A DNA stretch of 64,000 bases, taken from contig JAFRTG010000033.1 of NCBI GenBank assembly GCA_017427265.1, forward strand, positions 1-64,000. The letters are read 5' to 3'. Position numbers and translations under genes: made by a program. Source of the DNA: Oscillospiraceae bacterium. GTDB taxonomy: Bacteria > Bacillota > Clostridia > Oscillospirales > Ruminococcaceae. Below the pieces are notes generated by a model. That model was given only the letters and a program-made list of their open reading frames with translations, had not been told where the DNA came from and did not search any database. Position 1 is the first letter of the stretch, and each line of letters starts with the position of its first letter. Shown here piece by piece: positions 50,280 to 59,183 of the stretch.

Positions 50280-51360
50280 ACCGCAAAAGCCCCGGAAACG
50301 GATCGCTTCCGCGGTCATTTTGTTCTCTCTGACCGCACTGGTGATACTCGGCTCCTTTGCGGGCGCAGCCGGCGTACATGCTGCCGGAAATCCGCTCTGG
50401 CAGCCGGTTCTGCAGGCGCATGACCGTTTTCTGCTTGCACTCGGCCAGAACCGGATCGGGGATGTCTGCATTACCAAGGAAAGACTGCTGCAGATTCTGC
50501 CGCAGCCCGCGCAGGATGCAGCATCGAAAGCTGCCCAGGCGATCAATACATTTGCCGCACAGACAGATGTCCCTGTTTATCTGCTGGCTGTTCCGACCTC
50601 GGCCGGCATTTACAGCGACACGCTGCCGGAATCGGCGCCGCTCGTCAATGAGCACACATTTTTGCAGGGCGCAGAGGGACTTGCCAATCTGCTCAGCGAT
50701 CAGGTGCACTGGATTGAGGCGGAAAGCTGGCTTGCCTCGGAAAAGGATCAGTACATCTATTACCGCACGGATCCCTGCTGGACCAGCTTCGGCGCCTACT
50801 GCGCGTACCGGTCCGCAATCCGGAAGCTGGGGTTCACGGCAGTCGGCTATGACCGGTTTTCCGTGACGCATTTTTCATCGGATTATTACGGCAGACTCGC
50901 CGATGAGATCTGTTATTACGAAACGCAGCCGGATCTGGTTGATCTGTATACATGCAGCGACGGCCCGCAGGAGATCACCGTGACCGTGCGGCGTCCGGAT
51001 GGGAGAGAGCAGTTCGATTCCTACTACCGCACAGATGCCGCGGATGCTGCCAAGCATCCGGAAAATGTCTATTTTGCAGCGTCAGAGCCGGTTCTCCGCA
51101 TCGAGACTGCATATCAGAACAGCAAGGATCTGCTGCTGCTCTGCGATGATTTCGGCGCTGCCATGATTCCGTTTCTGCTGCAGCATTATCATATTGTCGA
51201 TACCGTCAATCTGGAGCTTGCAGGCGATATTGACTGGCGCAGCATGACAAACGGCACTTATTCGCAGATCCTGATTCTCTGCGGTGCAGATACCGTCATA
51301 GCAGAGGACGGCCTTGCCACGATGCTGGCCGTACCGGAACAGATTACGCAGGAATCATAA
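50272..51360 (+). CDS. DHHW-family (SGNH/AlgX-like) protein with altered motif
   Basis: 362 residues. An N-terminal signal anchor (about 10-38) is followed by an extracytoplasmic domain resembling the DHHW family: DVCITKERLLQ near the start (tyrosine-less form of the usual YIGKDGYLL-type segment), VPVYLLAVPTSAGIYSDTLP, and YYRTDPCWTSFGAYCAYRSAI. The last normally reads T-D-H-H-W-T; here the two histidines are Pro-Cys, so the catalytic dyad of the related acetyltransferases is probably lost. ATG 50272 is selected because it follows GAGGGA and overlaps the GNAT gene end. Function likely in the cell envelope. Confidence 0.65.
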   Translation: MAEPQKPRKRIASAVILFSLTALVILGSFAGAAGVHAAGNPLWQPVLQAHDRFLLALGQNRIGDVCITKERLLQILPQPAQDAASKAAQAINTFAAQTDVPVYLLAVPTSAGIYSDTLPESAPLVNEHTFLQGAEGLANLLSDQVHWIEAESWLASEKDQYIYYRTDPCWTSFGAYCAYRSAIRKLGFTAVGYDRFSVTHFSSDYYGRLADEICYYETQPDLVDLYTCSDGPQEITVTVRRPDGREQFDSYYRTDAADAAKHPENVYFAASEPVLRIETAYQNSKDLLLLCDDFGAAMIPFLLQHYHIVDTVNLELAGDIDWRSMTNGTYSQILILCGADTVIAEDGLATMLAVPEQITQES

Positions 51361-51393
51361 ACCGGAACAAAGGGAAAGGATTATATTCAGAAT

Positions 51394-52899
51394 ATGAGCA
51401 AGAGTTCGCAAAAAAAACAGAATACTGCCAAGCAGAATCAATATGCTGAGATCAAAGCGCGGGATGCTGAGAAGAAAGCGCAGGAGGCTGCCCGCAAAAA
51501 GGAAGCTAAAAAGAAAAAGCTGCGTCTCGCTGCCATGTGCGGCGGAGCGGCAGCGGTACTGGTGCTCGGCTTTTTCGGCATCCGCCTGCTGACATTGAAC
51601 AGCGGCAGCGCCATGCGGAAAAAGGTCGTTGCGGAAACAGAGCATTTTCAGGTGACTGCCGCCATGCTTGCCTGCTACTTCCAGCAGTGCAGCGACAGCT
51701 ATCTCGCTTATGCCGCCGGAGACAGCGAGATTGCAGTCTTTGATAAAAATATTTCGCTGCGGGATCAGGAATACAAGGAAGGAACCACATGGTTTGACAT
51801 GTTCATGAACAATACGGTCAAATCCATGCAGAACAACCTGCAGCTTTGCGAGGCTGCCTATCAGGCCGGCTATTCGCTGGATGAGGCCGAAAAGGAACGC
51901 TGCCGCACGATCGCGCAGCAGGCCGAGATTGAAAACTATCCGAAGGGCGTCACGCGGGAGGATCTTGAGGCGGCAACTGAACTGAATATTCTCGCAGATA
52001 ACTATCAGCAATCCGTCCGGAATAACATTCTGATTACTGACGAGCAGATTCAGTCGTATTACGACGCGCATCAGGAGGAGTATCTCAATGTCAGCACGCT
52101 CGGTTTCACGTTCCAGTGGGATCAGAAGGGCATTGTCGAAGGCGATCTTGCTGAACACGATGCGGCAGTTGCGGCTGCAAACGAGCTCGCTGCCTGCAAA
52201 TCGCAGCAGGAGTATTCCGAATTCGTGTTCAGATACATGACCGAAAAAAAAGATGCCGAGCGCAGCGATGCCGAACAGATTGCCGGTGATCTGGTCATCT
52301 CCAAGCTCATCCGGGAATATCCGGAGGAGCTGCAGGAATGGATCTGCGGCGGCGCAAAGCCGGGTGAGTGTACCATGCTGCTGCACGAAGATCAGTGCAA
52401 TGCACAGGTTTATATGCTGCGTGAGGAGCCTGCACCGGACGACTCCAAGACCGTTGATATCCGCGTGCTGTATCTGTCCGCGGCAGACTATGACGGCAGC
52501 GACAAGGCGGCCGCCTTTGCAGAGGAGCTCCGCGATCAGGTCGCGGAATCTGAGAATCCGTCCGGCACCTTCGCAGAGCTCGCCTATGAGTATTCCGAGG
52601 ACGCCGCAACCTATCCGAACGGCGGCCTCATCAACGGTTACTCCGCACAGCGCACTACCTACGGCGACGAAATCTCCGCATGGGCATTTGACCGTGAACG
52701 CCAGTCCGGCGACATGACGATTGTGCAGCGTACAGGCGCTGTTCTGCTTGCTTATTTTGAGGGCGGCAATACCGAAAGCGGCTGGAAAAATTCCGTCCGC
52801 AATGACCTGTATAATCAGGAGCTTTCCGCATTCAAACAGAAGTATCAGTCCAATGCGGTCACACTGAACGAAAAGAACTATAAGTATATCCGCGTGTAA
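51394..52899 (+). CDS. membrane-anchored parvulin-like peptidyl-prolyl isomerase/foldase (PrsA/SurA-type)
   Basis: 501 residues. A Lys/Gln/Ala-rich cytoplasmic coiled-coil tail (1-46) is followed by one membrane helix (about 47-66, LAAMCGGAAAVLVLGFFGI). The external N-terminal helical domain resembles SurA/PrsA chaperone lobes, and residues about 354-460 are parvulin-like: VDIRVLYLSAAD, FAELAYEYSEDAATYPNGGLINGY and an ending QRTGAVLLAYFEGG. Such proteins help exported proteins fold. It follows the DHHW gene by 33 bases. The unusually long charged cytoplasmic tail is an oddity. Confidence 0.75.
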   Translation: MSKSSQKKQNTAKQNQYAEIKARDAEKKAQEAARKKEAKKKKLRLAAMCGGAAAVLVLGFFGIRLLTLNSGSAMRKKVVAETEHFQVTAAMLACYFQQCSDSYLAYAAGDSEIAVFDKNISLRDQEYKEGTTWFDMFMNNTVKSMQNNLQLCEAAYQAGYSLDEAEKERCRTIAQQAEIENYPKGVTREDLEAATELNILADNYQQSVRNNILITDEQIQSYYDAHQEEYLNVSTLGFTFQWDQKGIVEGDLAEHDAAVAAANELAACKSQQEYSEFVFRYMTEKKDAERSDAEQIAGDLVISKLIREYPEELQEWICGGAKPGECTMLLHEDQCNAQVYMLREEPAPDDSKTVDIRVLYLSAADYDGSDKAAAFAEELRDQVAESENPSGTFAELAYEYSEDAATYPNGGLINGYSAQRTTYGDEISAWAFDRERQSGDMTIVQRTGAVLLAYFEGGNTESGWKNSVRNDLYNQELSAFKQKYQSNAVTLNEKNYKYIRV

Positions 52900-52920
52900 G
52901 GAAGCAGCGTAAAACGAATG

Positions 52921-52950
52921 AAAGGCGCCGGTTTGGATACCGGCGCCTTT
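52921..52950. terminator. hairpin between convergent foldase and cytidine deaminase genes
   Basis: AAAGGCGCCGGT (52921-52932) pairs perfectly with ACCGGCGCCTTT (52939-52950). T-tails on both sides are short. Confidence 0.6.
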
Positions 52951-53006
52951 CAGTTCATTATCGTTGCCGGATTTGGGCAGCGACTGCCGCCGCTCCTGCG
53001 GCGAAA

Positions 53007-53402
53007 TTACTTGATCCACCACTCCGGGGTGATTTCACCGAGGCGGATTGTCCGGCCCTCGGCATAATCAAGCAAAATCTCAATATCGTGATATTTTCCC
53101 GGCATCAGCTGCACCATCAGCTCGCGGCACGCACCGCATGGCGCACCGGAGGAGCCGTCCGGCAGAATGCTGAGCACCTTGTCGATCTCCTGCTCGCCGT
53201 TTGTCAGCATATTGAAGATTGCATTGCGTTCAGCGCAGATGCCGAGCGTCGAGCAGGTATCAATGCAGATTCCCGTATAAATCCGTCCGGATTTGGAACG
53301 GACCGCTGCCGCCACCTCGCCGCAGGTCACATATTCCGAAACTCTGCGCGCATGCAGCACGGCCTTTGCCGCTTCATACATTTCTTTCCAGATCTGATCC
53401 AT
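53007..53402 (-). CDS. cytidine deaminase-family protein
   Basis: 131 residues, the size of a homotetrameric zinc cytidine deaminase. Zinc and catalytic residues: TLGICAERNAIFNML (C-A-E) and APCGACRELM (PCxxC). The sequence is atypical for a standard Cdd at its termini and might belong to the blasticidin-S-deaminase-like subgroup. It deaminates cytidine/deoxycytidine or a related base. It stands alone on the minus strand after rubrerythrin. Confidence 0.82.
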   Translation of the reverse strand: MDQIWKEMYEAAKAVLHARRVSEYVTCGEVAAAVRSKSGRIYTGICIDTCSTLGICAERNAIFNMLTNGEQEIDKVLSILPDGSSGAPCGACRELMVQLMPGKYHDIEILLDYAEGRTIRLGEITPEWWIK

Positions 53403-53500
53403 TATGTATTTCTCCTTACAGTTTTACCGGACGGACAAGGGCCGGCATCCTCATGCTTCAAGCAGGCACTTGCAGTTTTTTGTATCACCTTGCAGCAATG

Positions 53501-53543
53501 CAAAAAAAGAAAAGCAGCAGGATCTTTTCCGGAAGCCTGCTGC
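53501..53543 (-). terminator. terminator of rubrerythrin
   Basis: On the minus strand GCAGCAGG (53536-53543) pairs with CCTGCTGC (53514-53521), followed by TTTTCTTTTTTTG. Confidence 0.8.
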
Positions 53544-53556
53544 TTTCCGCAGATCA

Positions 53557-54096
53557 TCAATAGTTTTCTGCACGGAGCTTGAAGAACGACTGCGGATGTG
53601 CGCAGACCGGACATACCTTCGGCGCATTCTTGCCGATCACGATATGACCGCAGTTGATGCATTCCCAGATCATATCGCCGTCGCGGGAGAACACCAGACC
53701 GCCCTCGATATTGGCAATCAGCTTGCGGTAGCGCTCCTCGTGTGCCTTCTCGATCTTGCCGACCATCTCAAACAGTGCGGCAATGCGGGTGAAGCCCTCT
53801 TCCTTTGCGACCTTCGCAAATTCCGCGTACATATCCGTCCACTCGAAGTTTTCGCCGTCGGCAGCAGCCTTCAGGTTTTCAACCGTATCCGGAATATCAC
53901 CGCCGTGCAGCTCCTTGAACCACAGCTTTGCGTGTTCCTTTTCGTTATTAGCGGTCTCCTCAAAGATTTCCGCAATCTGCACATAGCCTTCCTTGCGTGC
54001 CTTTGATGCAAAATACGTGTACTTATTTCTTGCCTGCGATTCGCCTGCAAATGCTGCCTGCAGATTCGCTTCCGTTCTGGATCCTTTCAGTTCCAT
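53557..54096 (-). CDS. rbr: rubrerythrin
   Basis: 179 residues. The N-terminal ferritin-like four-helix bundle carries the di-iron ligands in [32 protein letters not shown] and the later [14 protein letters not shown]. The C-terminal rubredoxin domain has [10 protein letters not shown] and CPVCAHP around Fe(SCys)4. It reduces hydrogen peroxide with electrons from NAD(P)H via rubredoxin or flavoproteins, protecting strict anaerobes. It is monocistronic, with a consensus promoter and a strong terminator, and divergent from aspS. Confidence 0.95.
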   Translation of the reverse strand: MELKGSRTEANLQAAFAGESQARNKYTYFASKARKEGYVQIAEIFEETANNEKEHAKLWFKELHGGDIPDTVENLKAAADGENFEWTDMYAEFAKVAKEEGFTRIAALFEMVGKIEKAHEERYRKLIANIEGGLVFSRDGDMIWECINCGHIVIGKNAPKVCPVCAHPQSFFKLRAENY

Positions 54097-54161
54097 TGCT
54101 ATAACCTCCTTGTTTCGGCGTCAGAAATACAGATGTTATCCAGTACAACATCCTGCCTTTT

Positions 54162-54190
54162 ATTATACCTAATAATCGAAAGAATGTCAA
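54162..54190 (-). promoter_or_regulatory. sigma-A promoter of rbr
   Basis: On the minus strand TTGACA (54185-54190) and TATAAT (54162-54167), spacing 17. Confidence 0.8.
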
Positions 54191-54239
54191 TATCGTTTTT
54201 GTGAAAATCGGAAAAATTACCGAAGCGGCGGCGCTGCGC

Positions 54240-54268
54240 TTGACAAATCGCGGAAAATCGAATACAAT
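54240..54268 (+). promoter_or_regulatory. sigma-A promoter of the aspS T-box leader
   Basis: TTGACA (54240-54245) and TACAAT (54263-54268), spacing 17. Confidence 0.75.
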
Positions 54269-54274
54269 AAAATG

Positions 54275-54540
54275 CAGAGACCCGATGCCCCACAGAAATC
54301 CGGTCAGAGAGACGGCTGCCGCTGGCTGAAAGCGCCGTCACGGAGAGTACCGGCACCGGCAACACTCGCATATATGCGCTGTCAGCGGATATATGGCACT
54401 TAATGTGCACCGAAATGCCCCATAAAAAGTGAACCGTGCGCAAGGCGCGGTTAAATCGGGTGGCACCGCGGGTTTTCAGTATGAAATGCTCGTCCCGAAG
54501 TAATCTGCATGTCGGATTGCTTTGGGGCGTTTTTGTTTTC
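54275..54540 (+). ncRNA. T-box riboswitch controlling aspS
   Basis: The T-box sequence GGGTGGCACCGCGGG lies at 54458-54472. Its TGGC would pair with a tRNA ending GCCA, the form of tRNA-Asp (and Asn), consistent with the downstream gene. The upstream 180 bases contain the stem I AGAGA-type motif (about 54306) and several hairpins; I could not assign the specifier codon with certainty. A terminator hairpin at 54491-54530 (CGTCCC... with ...GGGGCG) followed by TTTTTGTTTT gives the switch. Uncharged tRNA-Asp would favour readthrough into aspS. Confidence 0.93.
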
Positions 54541-54587
54541 CTTGCTCTCCGCCGCAGGAGAGACATAATTTTTGAGGAGGAAATTAT

Positions 54588-56333
54588 ATGTACCGTACAG
54601 TTATGTGCAATGCGCTGCGCAAAGAGAACATCGGTCAGACCGTTTCCCTTGCCGGCTGGGTGGATACCATCCGCGACCACGGCGGCGTTCTGTTCCTTGC
54701 GCTCCGCGATGAGACCGGCATTACGCAGGTCGTTTTCCACGATGATTCCATGCTCAAAGGCATCGGCCGTGAGTGCGTCATCTCTGTCACCGGCAAGGTT
54801 GTGGAGCGTGACGCCGAGACCGTTGACCCCAAGCTGGAAACCGGCTATGTCGAGGTTCTGGTTGAGCAGATGGAGCTGCTCGGACCGTCCAAGTCCATGC
54901 TGCCGTTCATTCCGGCGGAGTCGATGGACACCCGTGAAGAGGTGCGTCTCAAGTACCGCTATCTCGACCTGAGAAACCCGAAGATCCACGAGAACATCAT
55001 CCTGCGCTCGAAGGTTATTACCTATCTGCGCCGCAAGATGGAGGATCTCGGCTTCCTCGATATCCAGACGCCGATTTTGACCGCTTCTTCTCCGGAGGGT
55101 GCGCGTGACTTCCTTGTTCCGAGCAGAAAGCACAAGGGCAAGTTCTATGCACTGCCGCAGGCGCCGCAGCAGTTCAAGCAGCTGCTGATGGTCTCCGGCT
55201 TCAACAAGTATTATCAGATTGCACCGTGCTTCCGTGATGAGGATGCCCGTCAGGACAGATCGCCCGGCGAGTTCTATCAGCTGGACTTTGAAATGGCCTT
55301 TGCAACGCAGGATGAAGTCCTCGCCGTCTGCGAAAAGGTCATCTCCGAGACCTTCAAGGAATTCAAGCCGGATGCCGTCATCTCCGATGCACCGTTCGAG
55401 CGCATTACCTACCGCGATGCAATGCTGAAATACGGCTCTGACAAGCCGGATCTCCGCAACCCGCTCGAAATCATCGACCTCACGGACTTCTTTGCCAATG
55501 TTGACTTCCCGATCTTCAAGGGCAAGCCGGTGCGCGGCATCGTCGCGGACTGCGCAGCCTGCTCCAAGAAGTTCTTTGAGGATTCGCTGAAGTTTGCAAC
55601 GTCCATCGGCATGAAGGGTCTGGGCTATCTGACTGCTGTCGAGGGTCAGGCGAACTTCAAGGGCCCGATCGACAAGTTCCTCTCCGATGAACAGCGCGAT
55701 GAGATCCGCAAGCTGTCCGGCATCAAGGACGGCGAGACCGTGTTCTTCATCTCCGACAAGAAGGGCACCGTCGATCTGTACGCGGGACAGATCCGCAACT
55801 GGCTCGGCGAGCGTCTTGACCTGCTCGAAAAGAATGCATTCCGCTTCTGCTTTGTTGTTGACTTCCCGATGTACGAAATCAACGAGGAAACGCACAAGCT
55901 GGACTTCACGCACAATCCGTTCTCGATGCCGCAGGGCGGTCTGGATGCGCTGGAAAACCAGGATCCGCTGGAAATTCTCGCATATCAGTATGACCTTGTC
56001 TGCAACGGCATTGAGCTTGCTTCCGGTGCTGTCAGAAACCACAGCGTCGATATCATGAAGAAGGCCTTTGCGCTTGCGGGCTACACCGAGGAAGAGCTTG
56101 CAGCTCGGTTCTCCGCGCTGTATACGGCATTCCAGTACGGTGCACCGCCGCACGCCGGTATGGCGCCCGGCATCGACCGCATGATTATGCTGCTGGCCGA
56201 TACCGAGACAATCCGCAACGTCATTGCGTTCCCGCTGAACGGCAATGCACAGGATCTTCTGCTCGGCGCACCGTCGCAGGTCACGGAGCAGCAGCTGCGT
56301 GAGGCAAACATCCAGATCCGCGAGGAAGCGTAA
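54588..56333 (+). CDS. aspS: aspartyl-tRNA synthetase
   Basis: 581 residues, normal for the bacterial type. N-terminal OB-fold anticodon domain (VSLAGWVDTIRDHGGVLFLALRD), class II motifs: YRYLDLR with P at motif 1, CFRDEDARQDRSPGEFYQLDFEMAF (motif 2) and GIDRMIMLLADTETIRNVIAFP (motif 3), and the bacterial GAD insert domain in the middle. It charges tRNA-Asp. GAGGAGGAAA precedes the ATG by six bases, after a T-box leader. Confidence 0.96.
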   Translation: MYRTVMCNALRKENIGQTVSLAGWVDTIRDHGGVLFLALRDETGITQVVFHDDSMLKGIGRECVISVTGKVVERDAETVDPKLETGYVEVLVEQMELLGPSKSMLPFIPAESMDTREEVRLKYRYLDLRNPKIHENIILRSKVITYLRRKMEDLGFLDIQTPILTASSPEGARDFLVPSRKHKGKFYALPQAPQQFKQLLMVSGFNKYYQIAPCFRDEDARQDRSPGEFYQLDFEMAFATQDEVLAVCEKVISETFKEFKPDAVISDAPFERITYRDAMLKYGSDKPDLRNPLEIIDLTDFFANVDFPIFKGKPVRGIVADCAACSKKFFEDSLKFATSIGMKGLGYLTAVEGQANFKGPIDKFLSDEQRDEIRKLSGIKDGETVFFISDKKGTVDLYAGQIRNWLGERLDLLEKNAFRFCFVVDFPMYEINEETHKLDFTHNPFSMPQGGLDALENQDPLEILAYQYDLVCNGIELASGAVRNHSVDIMKKAFALAGYTEEELAARFSALYTAFQYGAPPHAGMAPGIDRMIMLLADTETIRNVIAFPLNGNAQDLLLGAPSQVTEQQLREANIQIREEA

Positions 56334-56352
56334 AAAGATTTCTGCAATCAAA

Positions 56353-56380
56353 AAGGCGCTGATGCAACAGTCAGCGCCTT
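56353..56380. terminator. hairpin after aspS
   Basis: AAGGCGCTGA pairs with TCAGCGCCTT around an eight-base loop. The T-tract is on the minus side; plus-strand termination would be weak. A near copy occurs at 58525-58555. Confidence 0.45.
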
Positions 56381-56390
56381 AACTTGTCGG

Positions 56391-56605
56391 AAAAGATATC
56401 GCTGCGCGATGATTCATAATGGACTCCGCCCAAATCTGTCAAAGGGACAGTGCCCCTTTGGAATCCCTTTATGATAAAAGTGATGTATTTTCTAAACTTT
56501 CCTATATTGCAGGATTTCAAAGGATTACGAAACTTTGACGGGGCTTGGATGCGTTTGCCTGCGAACGCACAGCAAAGCGGGCGGGAGATCCCATTCTGTC
56601 AGAAA
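56391..56605 (+). repeat. dispersed intergenic repeat, family 2 (copy at 56.4 kb)
   Basis: It begins AAAAGATATCGCTGCGCGATG and contains CAAAGGG-ACAGTG-CCCCTTTGG. Positions 56511-56600 (GCAGGATTTCAAAGGATT ... GCAAAGCGGGCGGGAGATC) align with 13916-14005. The rest of the gap, 56606-56859, holds the promoter of the next gene and nothing else recognised. Confidence 0.6.
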
Positions 56606-56751
56606 CAGTTCAGCACGGAAAAATCGGCTTTGCCGAAGGCTTCATGAAGGGCTGCACGGGCGATGCGCAGCGTGTCTGTCATACATCTCGTGAGGCGAAT
56701 GAGCCGATGGATACCGCAGCCGGACAAATTGCTTTTTCTTTCCGTTTTTGC

Positions 56752-56780
56752 TTGACAATGAAAGTGTTTTCAGATATAAT
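56752..56780 (+). promoter_or_regulatory. sigma-A promoter of the sigma-like/PepSY gene
   Basis: TTGACA (56752-56757) and TATAAT (56775-56780), spacing 17. Confidence 0.75.
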
Positions 56781-56859
56781 AAAAATGGACAGTGAGGTCC
56801 GGAAAATGCAATTTATCTGTATGCCTGAACGGCGGCAGTGAAAAGGGGAGGGGTGCGGA

Positions 56860-58491
56860 ATGACAGCACAGGAATCTGCGCGTGCAGAAGAAGCCAGACG
56901 GCTGTTTCCCTTTGCGGCTCTCTATCTCGGTTCGCTTTCAGACGGTGCTGCCGCACTGGCCGAAGCTGCTGCGGCGGCTGTCCGGAAGGCACCGGATGAC
57001 TTTGACAGCGAGTTCCTGCGTCAGCTGATGCGCATCTGCCGCGCTGCTGCACCCGAACGTGCTGCCGGAGAAGGCTTCCCGGACGATGATGCATTTGAAT
57101 CGCTGCTGGTCGTGCTGAAGCTGCCGCCGGGGAGCCGGTGCAATCTTGCGATGCAGCTTTGCGGAATATCTGCAGAGGATGTTGCGCGTGCAAGAGGAAT
57201 TTCTGCGGATGAGTATGCGCAGAAAACAGAAAAAGCTCTTCGGCAGCTGATATTTCTTGCAGCAGGTGATACGCCGGTTCTCGAAGAAATGACTGCTGCT
57301 GCTGCGCGGCTTCCGTGGAATCCGGCATGGTCGGAGTCGCTGGAGAAGGCTGTGCAGGCTCAGGCAGCACAGCCCGAACCGGAATCGGAGCCGATTGCCG
57401 GCGAGATCCGGAAAATCACGCGGGCGGATTCTGCGCACAAAACTGTCACGGTTCCGCTGTGGGGGGCTGTCTGCGGCGGCATCTGCCTGCTGATGGTGAT
57501 CGGCGGACTGGTGTTTTTCTCGCTCCGCAAACCCGCGCGTCCGGAGCAGGAGCAGGAAATCCCTGCGCATGTTGATTTTGCACCCGATGAGATCCGGCCG
57601 TTTCAGGAGTATCTCACGCTTTCGGATATTCAGAAAAAGACTGCGGAATATGCGGAAATGCCCGAATCGGAGATCCGCTTTGTCAGTACCAAGCTCAAGC
57701 CCGATGCGGAACCGCCTTGCTATGAGCTGACTGTGCTCGGCAGGGATGCGCTGCTGCGTGAATTTGTACTGGATGCGAAAACCGGCGGGCTGCTTTCGCA
57801 GAAGGAAACCGACAAATCGCTTGTTCTGCACTGTGCTGCATGGAAGCCTGCGGAGGAGATGCGCGAGGCTGCCCTGCGCTGTGCGGCGCTGAAGGATGCG
57901 CTGTTCCTCAAGGAAAAATGCGGCGATGACGGCGATTCCGGCTACTATAAATACGAGCTGCTGGACGGAAACGGTGTGATTTACGACATGCAGTTTGATG
58001 CGGTGAGCGGAATGCTGATGAAGTATGAAGCGGAGACACCCGAACAGGAGGCCTCTGCTGCGGTGATCTCTCCGGAGGCGGCAAAGCACGCTGCGCTGGT
58101 GCGTGCGGGCAATCCCGATCCGTCACAGGTGATTTTTACCAAGGTGAAGCAGGACAGCGGCGTGTATCTGATCGCATTCACGCTCGATGACGGAACGCAG
58201 TACATGATCGAGCTGAACGCTGTAACCGGGGCGGTCAATACGGTGGATGTGATTCCGGTTTCTGCGGATGTGACCGGTGCGATCGGCATGGTTGCCGCGA
58301 AGGAACGCGCCCTTGCAATGGCCGGTGTGCAGAAAGCGCCGGTTCCTGCGGAATTCACCAAGGCCAAGATCGAGCGCGGCAACGGCGCATATGTCTACGA
58401 GCTGGAATTCGAGACGCCGGAGTATGAATTTGAGGTTACGCTCAATACCGTGACCGGCGCCGTTCTGAAATACCGCGCAAGAGCGCAGTAA
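56860..58491 (+). CDS. sigma-like domain fused to membrane helix and PepSY repeats
   Basis: 543 residues. Residues 1-150 resemble a shortened ECF sigma factor: an acid-rich helical segment with LYLGSLSDGAAALAEAAAAA (region 2-like) and LPPGSRCNLAMQLCGISAED with VARARGISADEYAQKTEKALRQL (region 4-like helix-turn-helix). A single membrane helix (about 198-222) leads to an external part with four PepSY-like units, each about 60-75 residues ending in a sequence such as LNAVTGAV or LNTVTGAVLKY. PepSY domains are thought to inhibit proteases or sense envelope state. A sigma-type reader tethered to a surface sensor would be a one-protein signalling device, but the sigma match is weak. GGGGAGGGG precedes the ATG by six bases. 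Confidence 0.6.
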   Translation: MTAQESARAEEARRLFPFAALYLGSLSDGAAALAEAAAAAVRKAPDDFDSEFLRQLMRICRAAAPERAAGEGFPDDDAFESLLVVLKLPPGSRCNLAMQLCGISAEDVARARGISADEYAQKTEKALRQLIFLAAGDTPVLEEMTAAAARLPWNPAWSESLEKAVQAQAAQPEPESEPIAGEIRKITRADSAHKTVTVPLWGAVCGGICLLMVIGGLVFFSLRKPARPEQEQEIPAHVDFAPDEIRPFQEYLTLSDIQKKTAEYAEMPESEIRFVSTKLKPDAEPPCYELTVLGRDALLREFVLDAKTGGLLSQKETDKSLVLHCAAWKPAEEMREAALRCAALKDALFLKEKCGDDGDSGYYKYELLDGNGVIYDMQFDAVSGMLMKYEAETPEQEASAAVISPEAAKHAALVRAGNPDPSQVIFTKVKQDSGVYLIAFTLDDGTQYMIELNAVTGAVNTVDVIPVSADVTGAIGMVAAKERALAMAGVQKAPVPAEFTKAKIERGNGAYVYELEFETPEYEFEVTLNTVTGAVLKYRARAQ

Positions 58492-58524
58492 ACGTATATT
58501 ACGGTACATTCTGAATAAGTAAAA

Positions 58525-58555
58525 AAAGGCGCTGATTCTTGCAATCAGCGCCTTT
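58525..58555. terminator. hairpin after the PepSY gene
   Basis: AAAGGCGCTGATT pairs with AATCAGCGCCTTT around a five-base loop; both sides have only short T-tails. Confidence 0.5.
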
Positions 58556-58579
58556 CAGTCTGTAGAAAAAGTGCCGCCG

Positions 58580-58762
58580 GCGGAGCTATAATTGGGCGAT
58601 GCCCCAATCCCCGCCAAAGGATCGTAACCCTTTGGAATCCCATTTTTATGACATATTTGTAACTGCATCCTTTTATACAAAATGTGGTCTGGGGATACGT
58701 CCCCAGTCGGAGTTTGAGGGCAAAGCCCTCATTACAGATCATTGCGCAGCGATACCTTTTTT
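58580..58762 (-). repeat. dispersed repeat fragments (inverted) before DUF3795
   Basis: It ends, read on the minus strand, with AAAAGGTATCGCTGCGC (58745-58762 region), the hallmark of family 2. It also contains small hairpins GGGGATACGTCCCC and GAGGGCAAAGCCCTC, and CCCTTTGGAATCCC, which recurs at about 56454. Confidence 0.5.
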
Positions 58763-59159
58763 ATTGTTTTCCGGTTTTGATAAAACAGATCAGCGATTCC
58801 ATGTCGTCAAAGTCGTCGTAGTCGCCCATGATGCCTTCGCGGTGATAGATGATGCCGGCCTGTTCATTGCGTCCGAGGCAGTCGAGCAGTTCTTCTATGC
58901 CGTATCGTTTTGCGAATTCTGCAAATGCGCGCGCCTTGATCTTTTCTGCATACAAGCCCTTCCGGCAGTTTGCAGGTTCGCATTCAAAACAGCCGCTGAG
59001 GTTCTTTTCTATGACGCATTTCCGGTTTTCGCACCATTGTGCATCCTTGCACCAGGAAAGCTCCAGAAAGCCGTCCTTTTTGCAGCCCTTGCATTCTTTG
59101 TTTTCAGAGCATAAGCAGCAGGCCAGTCCGCAGCGTGCAATCCCAAGTTCTCTTTTCAT
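58761..59159 (-). CDS. DUF3795 Cys-rich protein
   Basis: 132 residues. Eleven cysteines are concentrated in the first 65 residues (IARCGLACCLCSENKECKGC, then CKDAQWCENRKC and GCFECEPANC), the pattern of DUF3795, a probable metal-binding family of unknown function. The C-terminal half is helical and acidic (GDYDDFDDMESL). It is the last gene of the minus-strand block that holds the polysaccharide genes but may be independent of them. Confidence 0.8.
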   Translation of the reverse strand: MKRELGIARCGLACCLCSENKECKGCKKDGFLELSWCKDAQWCENRKCVIEKNLSGCFECEPANCRKGLYAEKIKARAFAEFAKRYGIEELLDCLGRNEQAGIIYHREGIMGDYDDFDDMESLICFIKTGKQ

Positions 59160-59183
59160 ATCTGCTTCCTCAGCTGGCTTTGT

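Noticed and set aside
54275-54540. A tRNA gene near aspS
   Set aside because: The conserved GGTGGCACCGCGG block is the T-box antiterminator sequence and no cloverleaf could be drawn.
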